Shown here in pieces: positions 40,401 through 45,930 of a DNA stretch of 64,000 nt. The position numbers and the translations under genes were made by a program. The stretch is from Undaria pinnatifida. Lineage: Eukaryota > Sar > Phaeophyceae > Laminariales > Alariaceae. The notes beneath the pieces are model-generated. The model ran no database searches. It had not been told where the DNA came from and saw nothing but the letters and a program-made list of their open reading frames with translations. The stretch is taken from assembly GCA_012845835.1 (NCBI GenBank), contig JABAKD010000013.1, positions 8,099,128 to 8,163,127 of the forward strand, read 5' to 3'. Each line of letters starts with the position of its first letter. Position 1 is the stretch's first letter.

Positions 40401-42072
40401 CTCTTCAGCTCTCGCGCCTGAAACTTGGAGCGCTCGTTGCTGTTGAGGCTCAGGTACCCAAGCCGTCTGAACTGCGCCGACTCGTAGTCATCCCCATGCC
40501 CCACGAAGAGCTCAATCTCTGTCGCGATTTTGCTCTGGTGCGACAAAATTTGAACCTGTGATGGCAGGCAGCAAGAGGGGGCTTCGAGATTTAAGCCATG
40601 TTTCGTGTCTGTTCAAGACGGGGGAGCGCAATTGTCTTCGTTCCCACTGTACGCACTACCAGGCATATTACGTATGGTCCTTTGATACATGGGACATTAT
40701 ATGGTACATCGTACCTACAGCACTACAACTAGTCAATGTGTAGTCTAAGTTTGTACATAAAAGGTGATATTTCCCATGGTATGATACCGGGTAGATGCTA
40801 TATTCTTTCGGTGCGTTGTGACTACTCGTATCATACGGTATCAGAGAAAATAACGTTTAACGATTAAAAATCAAGAAATGTTGAGGAGATATGTCTTCTC
40901 ATCATCACGCGAAGCTAGAGGCGAACTTGGAATCGAAGCTTACGGTGCCCTTGGAACTGGACTTGCTACATTCACACTCCACAATTCTAGGCCCCGTTTA
41001 TACAATCAATGCATAATATGATATATGGTTAAGGTTTCCCTTCGGGACGGGGTTAACATGGTATCGCAAGGGCGTCGAAAGTCGAAAGGGGGGACACAGG
41101 CATTCCAGTGGTATATATGAGCTGTCTTTGCTGCTGCTGCATGCTTTGTATACCAGGTACCTGATACGATGTGTGTTTGGTTGTTGCAGTGAACGTGAAA
41201 AATTTGTTGGGGTTCGGTCTGTGGTCGTTAGGGGACATCCGGGATACATCCCCGGGTTTTCCATTTTTGAGTCGCATGTTGAGGGTAAAACGGATACTGC
41301 TGGTTGCTCTGAGATCATTGCAACAGGCGGTGGGTAGAGGGCCTCCCCGCGGCTGTGGATCGTCGGTGAGCCTCGGGTTTGACCGTGTAGGGTCTGTCTC
41401 CCCGGGGTTGTGGGCTGACAGGTAATCCACGTTTTCTCCGGTGTCAACTCTACTTTATTGGGTGATCATCTCACAAGTTGAGATTGATCAAAGCCGATAG
41501 TTCCCTCTCCTTTTATTTTCTTCTCTTCTTTTGGTGACACCAGTGCACCAACCACACATATACACCGTGACTACCGGCACAAAGGCAAAAGCTTGAAGCA
41601 CGGGTGCCGATGTACTGCTGCTGCTGTATACTAATTTTGTGACAGCAAACACTCCACTCATACGTACCTCTTACATACCAGGTACAGAGGCTCACACACA
41701 TACACACAGAAGAGCCTTCTATGGCTGTCACAAAGGAGAGAGCTCAAGTTCGGAGCCTGGAGGGCTATGTGTGATGCAGTAGCATAGCAGCAGACCGAGA
41801 AAAAACAGAAGCATATGAGTTTCTATGCACCCTGCGCGGCTCGGTGAAACGAGGCAGGCGGCAGGATGGGGCATCGCTGCGGGTCTTGCCCGGTGCGACT
41901 ACCCCCCGGATGCAAAAACAACTAAATAAATAGTACCTACGTGCCAATTTCCCATGTCGACGAACGGAGCGAGGCAGTTTTGCCGGGCGAGGTGTGTTGC
42001 GTGTTCAGTGCGAGGTGTATAACAGAAGTCACAGGGCGAGGTGCAACATATATGTATGATGTTCGACAGATG

Positions 42073-42114
<42 letters not shown>

Positions 42115-43023
42115 TGCTGGCTGTTTGTAGCTGCGACGTATGTAGCAGACAGCAGAGAGGGTAAAAACAATTGGACTGATGTTGTTAAGTGGGCGGGAGA
42201 GCGGAGGGGAAACAAAAACGTGAGAGCGGAGCGGGCTATCAAAAATTGACAAAATTTTGTGGGGTTTTCCACGCACCTACTCGCCTCAGTGAGGCGGCAC
42301 GCATCCCCTTGACAAAAAAGCCAGCTTAGAGGCCTTGAATGCTTATTGCACGCGTCACGGAGCTCGGCCGGGTCGTAATGCACCGACGGACCCATTGCTT
42401 TTTCCGCAGTCGAAAGCGCGAGAAAAAAACCCAACCGCCGGAGACCAGCACCCCGAAAAAAAGTGCATAGCTTACATACACATAGTGCGAATGGTCTTCT
42501 GGCATGCATTACGCACTCTGTTGGCGAATATCGGGGCAAAACACCGATTCCGATCCGACACGGGTCTCAAAAACCGATATCTGATATACAGCCCGATATT
42601 TGTGGGATCGAATCGAATCACTAACTCCGATGCCGATACAACAAACGACATGCTAGGCGGAAATAGAAACTACGGAGGTACAGGTCGTGGTAGCCGACGA
42701 GCATGATCTTTCTTTTCTTCTCACACCTTACACCAAATTATTTGCCTTGGACACTCTCAACAGGCAGATTGGGGACAATAGGATGGCTTTACCTCCCCGA
42801 TAGAAGAATTGTAAATCGGGACACATTATTTTCCGATTTTTCACACAATATCCGATGTATCGGAACTTCCGATACGATGTCCGACACTAACGCACACACC
42901 GACTGTCATACCCGCCCGGCCTCTCATCTTACCTGAGTTACACGAGCCGGTGCTTCCCACGCCAACCCTAGCTCCTGCGGATAGTCGCAGAACTGCGGGC
43001 TTTGCCATCCTCTAGTGTGGGGG
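7378..43023 (-). CDS. CEP104: CEP104 homologue (centrosomal/ciliary-tip TOG protein), 16 exons, 5' end missing
   Basis: CEP104/FAP256 proteins sit at the tip of cilia and at centrioles and bind tubulin through a TOG domain. I assembled this gene from sixteen minus-strand exons: 42933-43023, 40319-40555, 38954-39223, 37724-37858, 36322-36408, 30462-30672 (doubtful), 28798-28887, 26305-26409, 25315-25529, 24479-24629, 24220-24309, 14433-14550, 12636-12797, 11582-11757, 10932-11082 and 7378-7493. Translated in order they give the CEP104 layout: jelly-roll end, coiled coil with two EDYD-type repeats, TOG domain, basic Ser/Pro linker, C2HC zinc fingers. About 800 residues are visible; the human protein has 925. 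Splice phases match at all junctions except on either side of the linker exon. The start-codon exon, about 40 residues in relatives, was not found upstream of 43023. Introns fill about 93% of the span and hold repeats, exon-edge copies and a nested OTU frame. Identification rests on remembered family motifs, not on a search. Confidence 0.93.
7620..8090 (-). repeat. Two degenerate copies of the 5' edge of the CEP104 last exon
   Basis: At 7620-7690 and 8020-8090 the plus strand repeats the block seen at 7445-7505: coding bases for the CPLC finger, then gtgctg-gcggtcct-ctgagagaag (acceptor and pyrimidine tract on the minus strand). In both copies the Cys/His coding is partly lost. Between the copies lies a GGGTCGG/CGACCCG-rich palindromic stretch (about 7750-7930) with no gene. 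Confidence 0.75.
8758..8875. mobile_element. Diverged copy of the 95-bp inverted-end element
   Basis: Starts cttaacgccttttac and ends ctaaaggggttgag; inside it shares aacccgcgttttgggggaca (reverse orientation in 35520-35548) and attttggggctctaa with other copies. Confidence 0.6.
9343..9665 (+). repeat. Tandem 121-bp repeat plus duplicated 5' region of the OTU frame
   Basis: Two near-identical 121-base units begin at 9343 and 9464 (gcgggcgcggtgtatatg...). The second runs into a segment, through 9664, that recurs almost unchanged at 9887-10050, immediately in front of and into the OTU frame. It includes a TATAAAG box and the ATG later found at 10012. The upstream copy is followed by unrelated sequence, so only promoter and leader were duplicated. 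Confidence 0.85.
9887..10050 (+). promoter_or_regulatory. Putative promoter/leader of the OTU frame (third copy)
   Basis: This segment contains cctgtataaagagatataaag, two overlapping TATA-like boxes, about 45 bases before the ATG at 10012. It is the third copy of the sequence at 9365-9460 and 9485-9664. That a promoter lies here is inferred from the TATA box and position only. Confidence 0.4.
10014..10673 (+). CDS. OTU-domain cysteine protease-like frame nested in a CEP104 intron; no in-frame ATG
   Basis: An uninterrupted frame of about 220 codons in the last CEP104 intron, on the opposite strand. After an Asn/Ser/Asp-rich segment (residues ~40-70) it shows IGDGACLLRCISRR, the OTU nucleophile motif D-G-x-C-L-x-R. 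Near the C-terminus is HSFHYASL, which fits the OTU His motif. OTU proteins remove ubiquitin-like modifiers; free-standing ones often belong to mobile elements. No ATG occurs in frame after the upstream stop at 9984. An ATG at 10012 lies in another frame, and an 8-base tandem duplication (actgttta twice, about 10055-10071) separates that frame from the OTU frame. A TATAAAG box occurs near 9967. It could be a broken or spliced gene, or captured mobile-element cargo. Confidence 0.7.
   Translation: MHTTDHIGNKHRYKLFNCLSARGKILDTENTQQIDTNDSSNSSDSSTNPSDSENDQDNNSGNNNNSGQWSIIPEIGDGACLLRCISRRVHNNPALHHIVRAHIIAHITTNLYTVIPGSGFNTFHDSILAGANQELVEVAGSQPTTYSSVEEYLHFMSQPYAYATNVELIAATQLYGVDFRITHHTEPQQYPNPPPPNVCDILYYPHSFHYASLRYTPSA
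10932..11082 (-). CDS. CEP104: CEP104 exon: second and altered third zinc finger
   Basis: Fifty codons plus one base. VIEISSIPEHLLDEC completes finger two. The third finger should follow the family pattern C-x2-C...H...C, but here it reads ECEVS...DLAKWQRSPSC. The second Cys is Ser (AGC, one base from TGC) and the His is Trp, so it probably no longer binds zinc normally. Acceptor ccccag, donor aaag|gtaagc. The intron that follows contains the antisense OTU frame. Confidence 0.92.
11582..11757 (-). CDS. CEP104: CEP104 exon: first zinc fingers (CQFCGKYDASF)
   Basis: Two bases plus 58 codons, phase 0 at the end. After an acidic lead it reads YTCQFCGKYDASFTDEKLD, MHYWQECAML and SCNECGQ. These are the ligands of the first CEP104 C2HC finger (C-x2-C, H-x4-C) and the opening pair of the second. 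The match to the family (CxFCGxxDxxFTxxxLDxHYWxxC) is nearly complete. Acceptor gtgtcag, donor gtcag|gtaagg. Confidence 0.95.
11820..11900 (+). repeat. AAACCTGGTTATA short tandem repeat
   Basis: Six units of about 13-15 bases, ataaaacctggtt / gataaaacatggt, in the intron between the zinc-finger and linker exons of CEP104. Confidence 0.75.
12636..12797 (-). CDS. CEP104: CEP104 exon: basic Ser/Pro linker
   Basis: About 54 codons of low-complexity sequence (RPPHQRNTATPRTTSRSP..., SGSRSPPKKGRNRAG). It has no domain signature, but the phase is exact on both sides: it takes one base from the TOG-end exon and leaves one for the zinc-finger exon. Linkers of this kind separate the TOG domain and zinc fingers in CEP104. 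Acceptor ttctccag, donor gaag|gtcaga. Confidence 0.75.
13040..13410 (+). repeat. GGCCCGGCCC minisatellite, first array
   Basis: Six to seven units of 55-60 bases: gatgggccgcggcccggcc followed by cggcccatcaatttttcag. GC blocks alternate with short AT blocks; each GC block can pair with itself. Confidence 0.85.
13820..14310 (+). repeat. GGCCCGGCCC minisatellite, second array
   Basis: The same unit as at 13040-13410, more diverged at its start (cgggccggcccatg) and regular from 14115 on. About 400 bases of unrelated sequence separate the arrays. It ends about 120 bases from the CEP104 exon at 14433-14550. Confidence 0.8.
14433..14550 (-). CDS. CEP104: CEP104 exon: end of TOG domain (LRPKQLDEYHEAF)
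   Basis: Thirty-nine codons plus one base. IEPYLTGLRPKQLDEYHEAF closes the TOG domain (family pattern YLP-LRxxQxxxYxxAF), followed by a Gly/Ser/Arg tail. It joins in phase 0 to GLVGEE across the 9.7 kb intron. Acceptor tgttgcag, donor ccg|gtaagg. It stands between GGCCC-rich minisatellites and the ATCGAGCCAAA repeat field. Confidence 0.9.
15050..15710 (+). repeat. ACCATCGAGCCAAAACGCGG scattered tandem repeat
   Basis: At least six copies of 'accatcgagccaaaacgcggcacgac' followed by 'gcaactgcattcccaatgcaac', unevenly spaced, in the 9.7 kb CEP104 intron. A short ggttagggttagggttt run is at 15498. Confidence 0.7.
16178..16400 (+). repeat. 55-bp tandem repeat, four units
   Basis: Units start ttagttaatccaacaactgc and end gatgactctgatgcgacccc, nearly identical, so recent. 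Confidence 0.9.
16440..16635 (+). repeat. Second full copy of the GGCTGACGTCC family
   Basis: Matches 33605-33780 along its whole length. Confidence 0.75.
16770..17270 (+). repeat. About 82-bp tandem repeat, six units
   Basis: Each unit has ttatttattttccgtt, then atacct, then agtacatgggattgttcat, then cgggttgaaaaaaatcgctt. AT-rich, in the long CEP104 intron. Confidence 0.9.
17500..18010 (+). repeat. 27-bp minisatellite, about 19 units
   Basis: Unit tattatagtgcgggcgtacc + atgcgtc with variants (gtcgtatcaaccgtctagtg). The length is a multiple of three and stop-free, so open frames on both strands run through it. Confidence 0.92.
18646..18830 (+). repeat. Direct duplication, about 128-bp spacing
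   Basis: The block 'tgatttac.aaattggcatcatttccaaac.gtacg' occurs at 18646 and 18776, directly before the 462-bp array. Confidence 0.85.
18827..20610 (+). repeat. 462-bp satellite-like tandem array, almost four units
   Basis: Units begin near 18827, 19288, 19750 and 20212 with ctggctttagca-ggccgctg. They differ at only a few sites; the first and last units are slightly more different. Each contains the same ~100-codon open stretch and a taatatataac box. There is no sign that the frame is a protein: the opposite strand is equally open. Confidence 0.95.
20640..21240 (-). other. Open minus-strand stretch, unrecognised
   Basis: About 190 codons open, containing NDATWFFDDLQQYYERLP and LPANYVIDSWLWLSRV, which look more protein-like than the surroundings. 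No domain recognised and no clear splice sites. It lies in the 9.7 kb intron and may be a mobile-element remnant. Confidence 0.25.
23405..23615 (+). repeat. 28-bp minisatellite (CAATCTGAGTAGACCATCTA)
   Basis: About eight units of caatctgagtagaccatcta + ctgtaggt; one is shortened. Each holds the near-palindrome ctactgtag. Confidence 0.9.
23861..24095 (-). repeat. Two tandem copies of the 3' edge of TOG exon (24220-24309)
   Basis: Copies end at 24045 and 23861, spaced about 175 and 184 bases from the parent exon end. They read LSVTLFAVLGEE and LSVALFAVVGEE against LTVTLFGLVGEE, each followed by gtgagcaat, so donor and reading are kept in all three. No convincing acceptor precedes the copies. 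Differences are mostly conservative changes, which is unusual for decaying sequence. Confidence 0.8.
24220..24309 (-). CDS. CEP104: CEP104 exon: TOG HEAT repeat (HSNGDVRDAA)
   Basis: Thirty codons, phase 0 both sides: CNGFAHSNGDVRDAARELT and VTLFGLVGEE. This is the last full HEAT helix of the TOG domain, with the family signature H-x-N-x-x-VRxxA. Acceptor attcacag, strong donor agag|gtgagc. Two copies of its last ~40 bases with intact donors lie downstream (24045-24095 and 23861-23905). The intron that follows is about 9.7 kb. Confidence 0.92.
24479..24629 (-). CDS. CEP104: CEP104 exon: TOG helices (KPLPKKQ..WRPITARL)
   Basis: One base plus 50 codons, ending in phase 0. It encodes HIALKPLPKKQLSAWRPI, RLILLRKFVLEFGLEGGSG and AADAIMGFIQ, matching the middle of the CEP104 TOG domain (PL..., ARL.LL..L..EFG, ...GL....M.F). 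Acceptor cctccag, donor ttcag|gtcaga. The incoming phase fits only if the previous exon ends at its GC donor. Confidence 0.93.
25315..25529 (-). CDS. CEP104: CEP104 exon: TOG core, GC-AG donor
   Basis: Seventy-one codons plus two bases. It begins VFLTTLDFLDSVLVSVG and includes TVATLLNKLGDGQARLRDGA, the TOG motif LLxKLGDxNxRxRxxA. The open frame ends two codons after the proposed donor, gtcag|gcgagt, a GC donor. Using it, the two leftover bases plus one base of the next exon make a codon leading straight into HIALKPLPKKQ, exactly as expected. Four copies of its first ~45 bases lie upstream (25610-25980). Confidence 0.92.
25610..25980 (-). repeat. Four tandem copies of the 5' edge of TOG exon (25315-25529)
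   Basis: Read on the minus strand, about every 85 bases (once about 165) there is a block resembling the acceptor and first codons of the exon at 25529: a Leu/Val-coding pyrimidine tract, cttcag/ctcag, then codons for TTLDFxDSVLV. Visible versions read MATLDFMDSLLM and PALDFVDSVLV. The blocks are separated by (GTTCTT)n-like tracts. Only the block joined to the full exon continues into TOG sequence. Confidence 0.75.
26185..26230 (-). pseudogene. Copy of the 3' edge of TOG exon (26305-26409)
   Basis: The segment repeats the junction 'gcgat-ttatcct-a...cc-ac--ggagg-acctggcag' of the parent exon end. A stop codon and a changed donor (gcaagtg in place of tcaggtg) make it non-functional. It lies just downstream of the parent exon in transcript order. 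Confidence 0.7.
26305..26409 (-). CDS. CEP104: CEP104 exon: TOG domain helices 2-3
   Basis: Thirty-five codons, phase 0 both sides: MKLLLPDLEDDPGINSALAE, then ICQVLRVGFEDKIAQ. The second half matches the family pattern ...LRRGIxDKVAQV. The preceding exon ends AAVLK and the next begins VFLTTLDF, giving an uninterrupted TOG sequence. Acceptor tgcttag, donor gctcag|gtgaaa. Partial copies lie on both sides (26185-26230 and 28020-28065). Confidence 0.92.
26570..26930 (+). repeat. 36-bp minisatellite (TTTGTTGTACTGCACCGTTT)
   Basis: About ten units containing tttgttgtact, accgtttgtgtcgtacaac and acgc. Unit length is a multiple of three, so all frames stay open. Confidence 0.9.
27193..27450 (+). repeat. 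12-bp minisatellite (GAATGCTTCAAT), about 21 units
   Basis: Regular 12-base units with few changes; all six frames are open over much of it. It sits in the CEP104 intron between exons at 26409 and 28798. Confidence 0.95.
28020..28065 (-). pseudogene. Copy of the 5' edge of TOG exon (26305-26409)
   Basis: Reads MKLVLPDLEYSN on the minus strand, against MKLLLPDLEDD in the parent exon, and includes the preceding 'cgtttttgctt' intron bases. The acceptor AG has become GG, so splicing here is unlikely. Intron sequence upstream ('aaaccgtacaggaa') is also repeated near 26447, 27757 and 28325, so the duplicated unit is longer than the exon. Confidence 0.75.
28798..28887 (-). CDS. CEP104: CEP104 exon: start of TOG domain (YSKTWSLRE)
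   Basis: Thirty codons including LFGDYLTRCFYSKTWSLREAA, the hallmark first helix pair of the CEP104 TOG domain. The donor is aag|gtgcgg. The acceptor used here (ggcag at 28888) gives phase 0; the incoming phase from the linker exon is unresolved. A diverged copy of the exon lies about 280 bases upstream in transcript order (29085-29230). Confidence 0.9.
29085..29230 (-). pseudogene. Degenerate copy of the TOG-start exon
   Basis: On the plus strand this segment aligns with 28810-28950: both contain a 'tcacgt.tt..tgtagaaac' block, then ataatcgccgaa, gctgt-gag, cacctgc/gacctgc, and a shared 'agactgc-gcca' stretch. The copy has lost the YSKTWS reading, so it is non-coding. The duplicated unit includes exon, acceptor and upstream intron. 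Confidence 0.75.
30195..30435. repeat. (TAG)n followed by (CTA)n: long inverted trinucleotide tract
   Basis: The first part is (gta/tag)n, the second (cta/act)n, so the two arms are complementary and could fold into a long hairpin centred near 30270. It lies just behind the doubtful CEP104 linker exon. Confidence 0.9.
30462..30672 (-). CDS. CEP104: Possible CEP104 linker exon (low complexity)
   Basis: Open Ser/Gly/Arg/Pro-rich stretch containing LPLDEQPIATRN, which recalls the DERP-type motif before the TOG domain in CEP104. A strong donor (tcgc|gtgagg) closes it. The phase-0 acceptor at 30673 (accag) is poor. A better one at 30711 (tgacag) would need a different incoming phase. The outgoing phase (one base left over) does not fit the next exon unless that exon starts at a rarer aag site. 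Another small exon may be missing here. Confidence 0.4.
32030..33030. repeat. 1-kb field of AGTACT/CGAGTACT-rich degenerate repeat
   Basis: Dozens of gagtac, agtactcg, gcagtac and gaaatact words in both orientations with irregular spacing of 12-40 bases. It is locally self-complementary and has no coding signal. Confidence 0.85.
33605..33780 (+). repeat. SINE/MITE-like family (GCTTGCAAAG..GGCTGACGTCC)
   Basis: About 175 bases shared with 16440-16635: aaaataccaacag, ggacccctcccaa, aaaaactca-cc, ttgcaaagatgagtattgac, ccgaaattcgtc, actcacggctgacgtcc. Shorter pieces: 29880-29950, 45595-45710, 51240-51410 (two in tandem), and inverted 8140-8205, 15145-15220, 24995-25065. Confidence 0.75.
33890..34425 (-). 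mobile_element. tRNA-derived SINE-like element, family 1
   Basis: Read on the minus strand: a tRNA-like head with a B-box-like gttcgaatc (34391-34400), a body, then the tail 'ttacgggcatgcgcggagcc' and 'ggcagccccgaagcccccc' next to a TA tract. A related copy is at 56762-57255; a tail-only copy at 45122-45250; a truncated tail at 33797-33830. Confidence 0.65.
34817..34913 (+). repeat. Interstitial telomeric repeats (CCCTAA)n
   Basis: Two short runs of ccctaa (34817-34860 and 34883-34913), each followed by cagagatttct(a/c)gg, so the run with its flank was duplicated. The type is TTAGGG. It lies in a CEP104 intron, not at a chromosome end. Confidence 0.9.
34985..35225 (+). mobile_element. Family 2 SINE-like element, diverged head
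   Basis: Shares gacgagcagcgggcatgctg, aaccctctgcgcgacaaaat, and gacacctgtgaccacg with the copy at 47325. A TA tract interrupts it at 35098. Confidence 0.6.
35472..35566. mobile_element. 95-bp hairpin element with perfect 15-bp inverted ends
   Basis: agcttaacccctttag at the left and its exact reverse complement, taaaggggttaagct, at the right end, 95 bases overall. Related sequence lies at 8758-8875 (both ends, diverged), 16675-16745, 29535-29600 and 35695-35755. This looks like a small non-autonomous MITE family. Confidence 0.7.
36322..36408 (-). CDS. CEP104: CEP104 exon e: coiled-coil end
   Basis: Twenty-nine codons, phase 0 on both sides, charged and helical (VEADALRLQVAAHPNPELR, then KLEEVSSEQ). 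It follows directly on the coiled-coil exon: KMLK joined to VEADALR continues the heptad pattern as in relatives. Acceptor tgctttcag, donor cag|gtgtgt. The short length makes it less certain than its neighbours, but phase and order fit. Confidence 0.75.
37724..37858 (-). CDS. CEP104: CEP104 exon d: coiled coil with two DYD-AK repeats
   Basis: Forty-five codons, phase 0 on both sides. It begins DYDTAKLLKEAE and ends AVEDEDYDRAKMLK, the paired UVR-like DYDxAKxLK helices typical of CEP104, with LGQQLAQLEVAKRQ between them. The preceding exon ends in AVRSE, so the join restores the usual E-DYD sequence. Acceptor atccag, donor aag|gtacgg. Confidence 0.95.
38954..39223 (-). CDS. CEP104: CEP104 exon c: end of jelly-roll and start of coiled coil
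   Basis: Ninety codons, phase 0 on both sides. It opens with VGIVAVNLLGDKLG, the conserved strand that follows NQ in CEP104, has a Gly/Pro/Ala-rich loop of about 40 residues, then LNDLSFDMNFDPEAAERIRD and AAAKDRAVRSE, the family's DP-E-A-x-x-IR motif leading into the coiled coil. Acceptor ctcgctcag, donor gag|gtgggg. Confidence 0.94.
39817..39906 (-). CDS. CEP104: Possible 30-codon cassette exon: intact copy of CEP104 exon b 3' end
   Basis: Exactly 90 bases, bounded by an acceptor-like tttattag and the strong donor ccag|gtaaga, with no stop and phase 0 at both ends. It encodes ESVYANAPGQGVRMMVHKC followed by a NLFNQ end, a diverged copy of the end of the preceding exon. If included, it would insert 30 residues in frame before VGIVAVNLL. 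Its donor is closer to consensus than the one on the parent exon. It may be an alternatively spliced cassette or a decaying duplicate that happens to remain open; transcripts would decide. Confidence 0.45.
40127..40222 (-). pseudogene. Degenerate copy of the 3' end of CEP104 exon b
   Basis: This segment repeats the last ~95 bases of the exon at 40319-40555, including the codons for the LVHKC region and the donor junction. A stop codon falls where the exon has Tyr-Leu, and a small length change near the donor shifts the frame, so it cannot serve as an exon. The intron sequence after it also resembles the intron after the true exon, so exon end and intron start were duplicated together. Confidence 0.8.
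40319..40555 (-). CDS. CEP104: CEP104 exon b: jelly-roll core (ILSHQSKIATEIELF)
   Basis: Exon of 79 codons, phase 0 on both sides. It carries ILSHQSKIATEIELF, GDDYESAQFRRLGYLSL, ARELKSVYVNAPGQYLR and the end NLFNQ, all closely matching the CEP104 N-terminal domain. The acceptor is cacag|gtt and the donor ccag|gtagat, which is weaker than usual. Two copies of its last 90 bases lie downstream in the same intron (40127-40222, broken, and 39817-39906, open with a better donor). Confidence 0.95.
42073..42122 (+). repeat. (CTG)n microsatellite
   Basis: About 15 CTG triplets with two interruptions, in the intron after the first recognised CEP104 exon. Confidence 0.95.
42933..43023 (-). CDS. CEP104: CEP104 exon a: jelly-roll, GWQ..FCDYPQEL motif
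   Basis: First recognised CEP104 exon, 30 codons after one carried base. It reads RGWQSPQFCDYPQELGL, matching the family pattern of a Trp-containing turn followed by FC-x-YPQEL in the N-terminal jelly-roll. The acceptor is tttacag and the donor ag|gtaaga, both strong. It ends in phase 0 at PARVTQ and continues as VQILSHQ in the next exon, as in homologues where PARVRKVQ-type sequence is uninterrupted. A preceding exon with the start codon and about 40 residues must exist but was not found. Confidence 0.88.
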
Positions 43024-45121
43024 CTGTAAAACAAGTTCGAGTAGTGTGGCAGACAAACGGAATAGGCATTCGGCATTGTTAATGGAGGTACGCACGGGGA
43101 GGACGCTATAATAAACGAGAGAGTGGGGTAGCAGGATCCGTGTACTGGTACACGAGTATGATATTATACGTAGATGCTGACTGAGAGCGAGTTGTGTGTG
43201 CGCCGTATAACATGGAAGAAACCACACCCACCTTAGACAACACACACCACCACATGAGCACACCCGATGATTTTTTTTGCTCGTTTTCGACCGTCAATTT
43301 ATCACCGGCGGTATGCGGAATACCACAAACCATACGGAGGTGCGCCTGAAAAGAGCATCGAACTCTAAACTTATCCCACCACCTAGTGGATACCATTCAC
43401 CCACGAACACGCACCGGAAAGGGCACCAGCAAGGAGGCAACTGCTTCGCTCCAACAAAGTGGGTCAAACGAATCTGCGGCCCCGACCCCACCGGTACCTG
43501 CTCTCCCGCGCCCCGAGCAACGACCGCGTGGTTTATCTCGGGGATCAGCCAGCTTACGTTACCGGTACTGGTAATACCGGTACCATGTTTGCTGCTACTC
43601 CTCCTACTGCTATGCCTCACGCCCCGACAACCGGTGCTGGTATCGGTAGTAGTTTCATGGCGAATCACCGAACTTGTCCCGAACCGTTGCATGTACCGGC
43701 ATCTCAAAAAACAACCTGTGCGCACTACTGTTACGGTGGATTGTTGTTCTGGGCGTCGACTCGAAACAAAAGGTTAATACTTGAGTATGACATAGACTAG
43801 ATTAGAAAAGACTAGACTACGGCAGCAATTTTTTCAACTGGTCTCTTAAGGTGCAATCCTCGGGAGTTTTCACATCATTGGATACCTATGGCACCGGTAA
43901 CCCAGGCATGCGGTAATTAGGGCTCCACCGTCTGTTGTGCTAAGCGCAACATGAGCAGGAAGGCGTGTTGCACTCACGCATCGCAGCCGTGTAGCCCCCC
44001 TAGAGAATCGCCGGAGGCAAAAAAATGCTACAATTGCACAAAAACTCGCCCGAAAACGTGCGTTTAAACACCTAAAACATTTTGTTCGCCTACAGCGAAA
44101 ACGTCAAAGGTATCTGAATTATCGTTCCCGCCTTGGGCGCTTGTTGCGCCTCATAGCGAGTAAACCCGACCCGAAAGTTGCTCCCGCGCAACAGCAAATT
44201 AATGCCTTGCCAGTAACGTTCTCCGGTATCGCAGCAAGGCGGGGATCTTTGCTGTCAACTCCGGGTTTAGGTGTGGGCCTTACTACCACCAGCTTTGCGT
44301 GGTAATAGCGAAGCAAACTTGTTATCACACCCCCATTTTCCGGCCCACCCCTCTTGTTGCCGATCCCCTTGCTATCACACCCTCTTGTTATCACACGGCC
44401 GGTAATCTGGACGAAGTCCGCTGACGCGGCTTAGCAATCATGGATACCATTCGTACAAGTTACCGCACCCCCTAGCTGCGGGACTCCCGTGCATGTTGCT
44501 AATCACCGGGGATGCGATACAATAGCACACCCCCCCACCTATGCACACCGGTGATAGTATTTTTCAATTCAAAATATTATCACCGGGTTATGCTTTCTTC
44601 CGTGCTACCAGGTACCAGGTACCAGGTGTATGGTTTGTGTGCGTTCTTCGTGCTTTCCACCCATCGTCATCCAGCACGCCCAGTGTCCGCACCGAATCGT
44701 AAAGAGAGACATGCTCTGTGGGCACAAAGTACCGTGGTATGAGACAGAGATGTGTCTAATGTGTGCATGCCTGCGTTCTTCGCTCTTGTTCCCATCCATC
44801 GACATCCAGCACTACTAATACAGCACACGCGAGTGTCCGTGCCGTAAATGTCGAAGTATGTCAGGTACTGGTACGAGGGCTTGTGCGTGCAATGCCAAAC
44901 GTACTGCATTGGAATATGAAAAGCGGAACATACACAAGCCAGAAGGCCAGACTACAGAGTACGTACAGCAGTGTCGCACCGGCTCTCTCAACAGAAAGAG
45001 CCCACGAGAAACTTAGTCTAAGAATTACGGGGATACTACAGGTACAATAATTCGACAGCTGTTATACTGAAGTCAGTGTATGACACACACACTTTCTCAA
45101 ATAAGAAATCTCACCTAAATA

Positions 45122-45250
45122 TCAGGGGGGCTTCACCGTGGCGGGCTGACACCCGCCTGCGGCTTCGCGCATGCCCGTAAGGCAGGTATTAAACGAAGGG
45201 GAGAGGGATCGTAGAAACGATAAATTACTGCCAAGGGGTACGGTGTGGTA
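45122..45250 (-). mobile_element. Family 1 SINE tail, 5'-truncated
   Basis: Shares gggggcttc, gcttcgcgcatgcccgtaa and actgccaaggg with the two longer copies; no tRNA-like head. Confidence 0.65.
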
Positions 45251-45749
45251 TCAAATCAGTTCATAGTATTGCAAGTATGAGGTGGAGAGGTGGAGCGAAA
45301 GTGGAGGGGGTTTGTATACATAAAAGGGACAAAGCAAAGGAACGGTCGGGAGGACGCAAAATCCATTATTATCGTATCATGTGCCAGGTCCATACGAGTA
45401 CCGGCGGGTAGTATGGCAGGACTACTACAACAGCAGCAGCAGTAATCGCCAAACCACCTCGTACCTCGAACGTACTACTGCTGCAGAATCATTTTTAGCA
45501 GTCCAACCATATGTACCTGGACCTATCTCCTCTCTTCTCCCCTGTATGCGAGTACTCTTATGTATGTATTGCCCACGAGACTCATGAATCACGCAGCTTG
45601 CAACATTACACGTATTACTGGACCGCTCTACCGTTGAAACTCAGTATCAACCGCTCAACTGCTCGAACTCACATCTGATGTATTTGAAACATTATTGTAA
45701 AAAACGAGTACAACACACCCTGCTAGCCGGCAGCCCGGGCACGGTGCAA

Positions 45750-45930
45750 GCATGCCCGAGGCCTCCTCCGCCACAGTCGGGGTCGGGGAGCAAGATGAGG
45801 GAGTTTCGGGCCGAGGGGCGATCCTCATCGCAGGCTAGCACGGCAAAAATTCAAAAATACGTCCAAGAAAAGCTGACAGGAGCCTTCTCCGAGCAGCAGC
45901 TGCAATTTTGTACATGTATTTATCTCGATT
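45750..45930 (+). repeat. Coding-like block with a homologue at 57880-58075
   Basis: The frame contains KMREFRAEGRSSSQ, TAKIQKYVQEKLTG. The block at 57880-58075 reads TMREFRGERWSSSK, TAKAQKYVQEKLSS in the same frame. 'caaaaatacgtccaagaaaa' is identical in both. Function unknown. Confidence 0.6.

Noticed and set aside
42333-42396. First CEP104 exon (MGPSVHYDPAELRDACNKH)
   Set aside because: It lies downstream of the exon at 42933-43023 in transcript order and does not match the conserved N-terminus.
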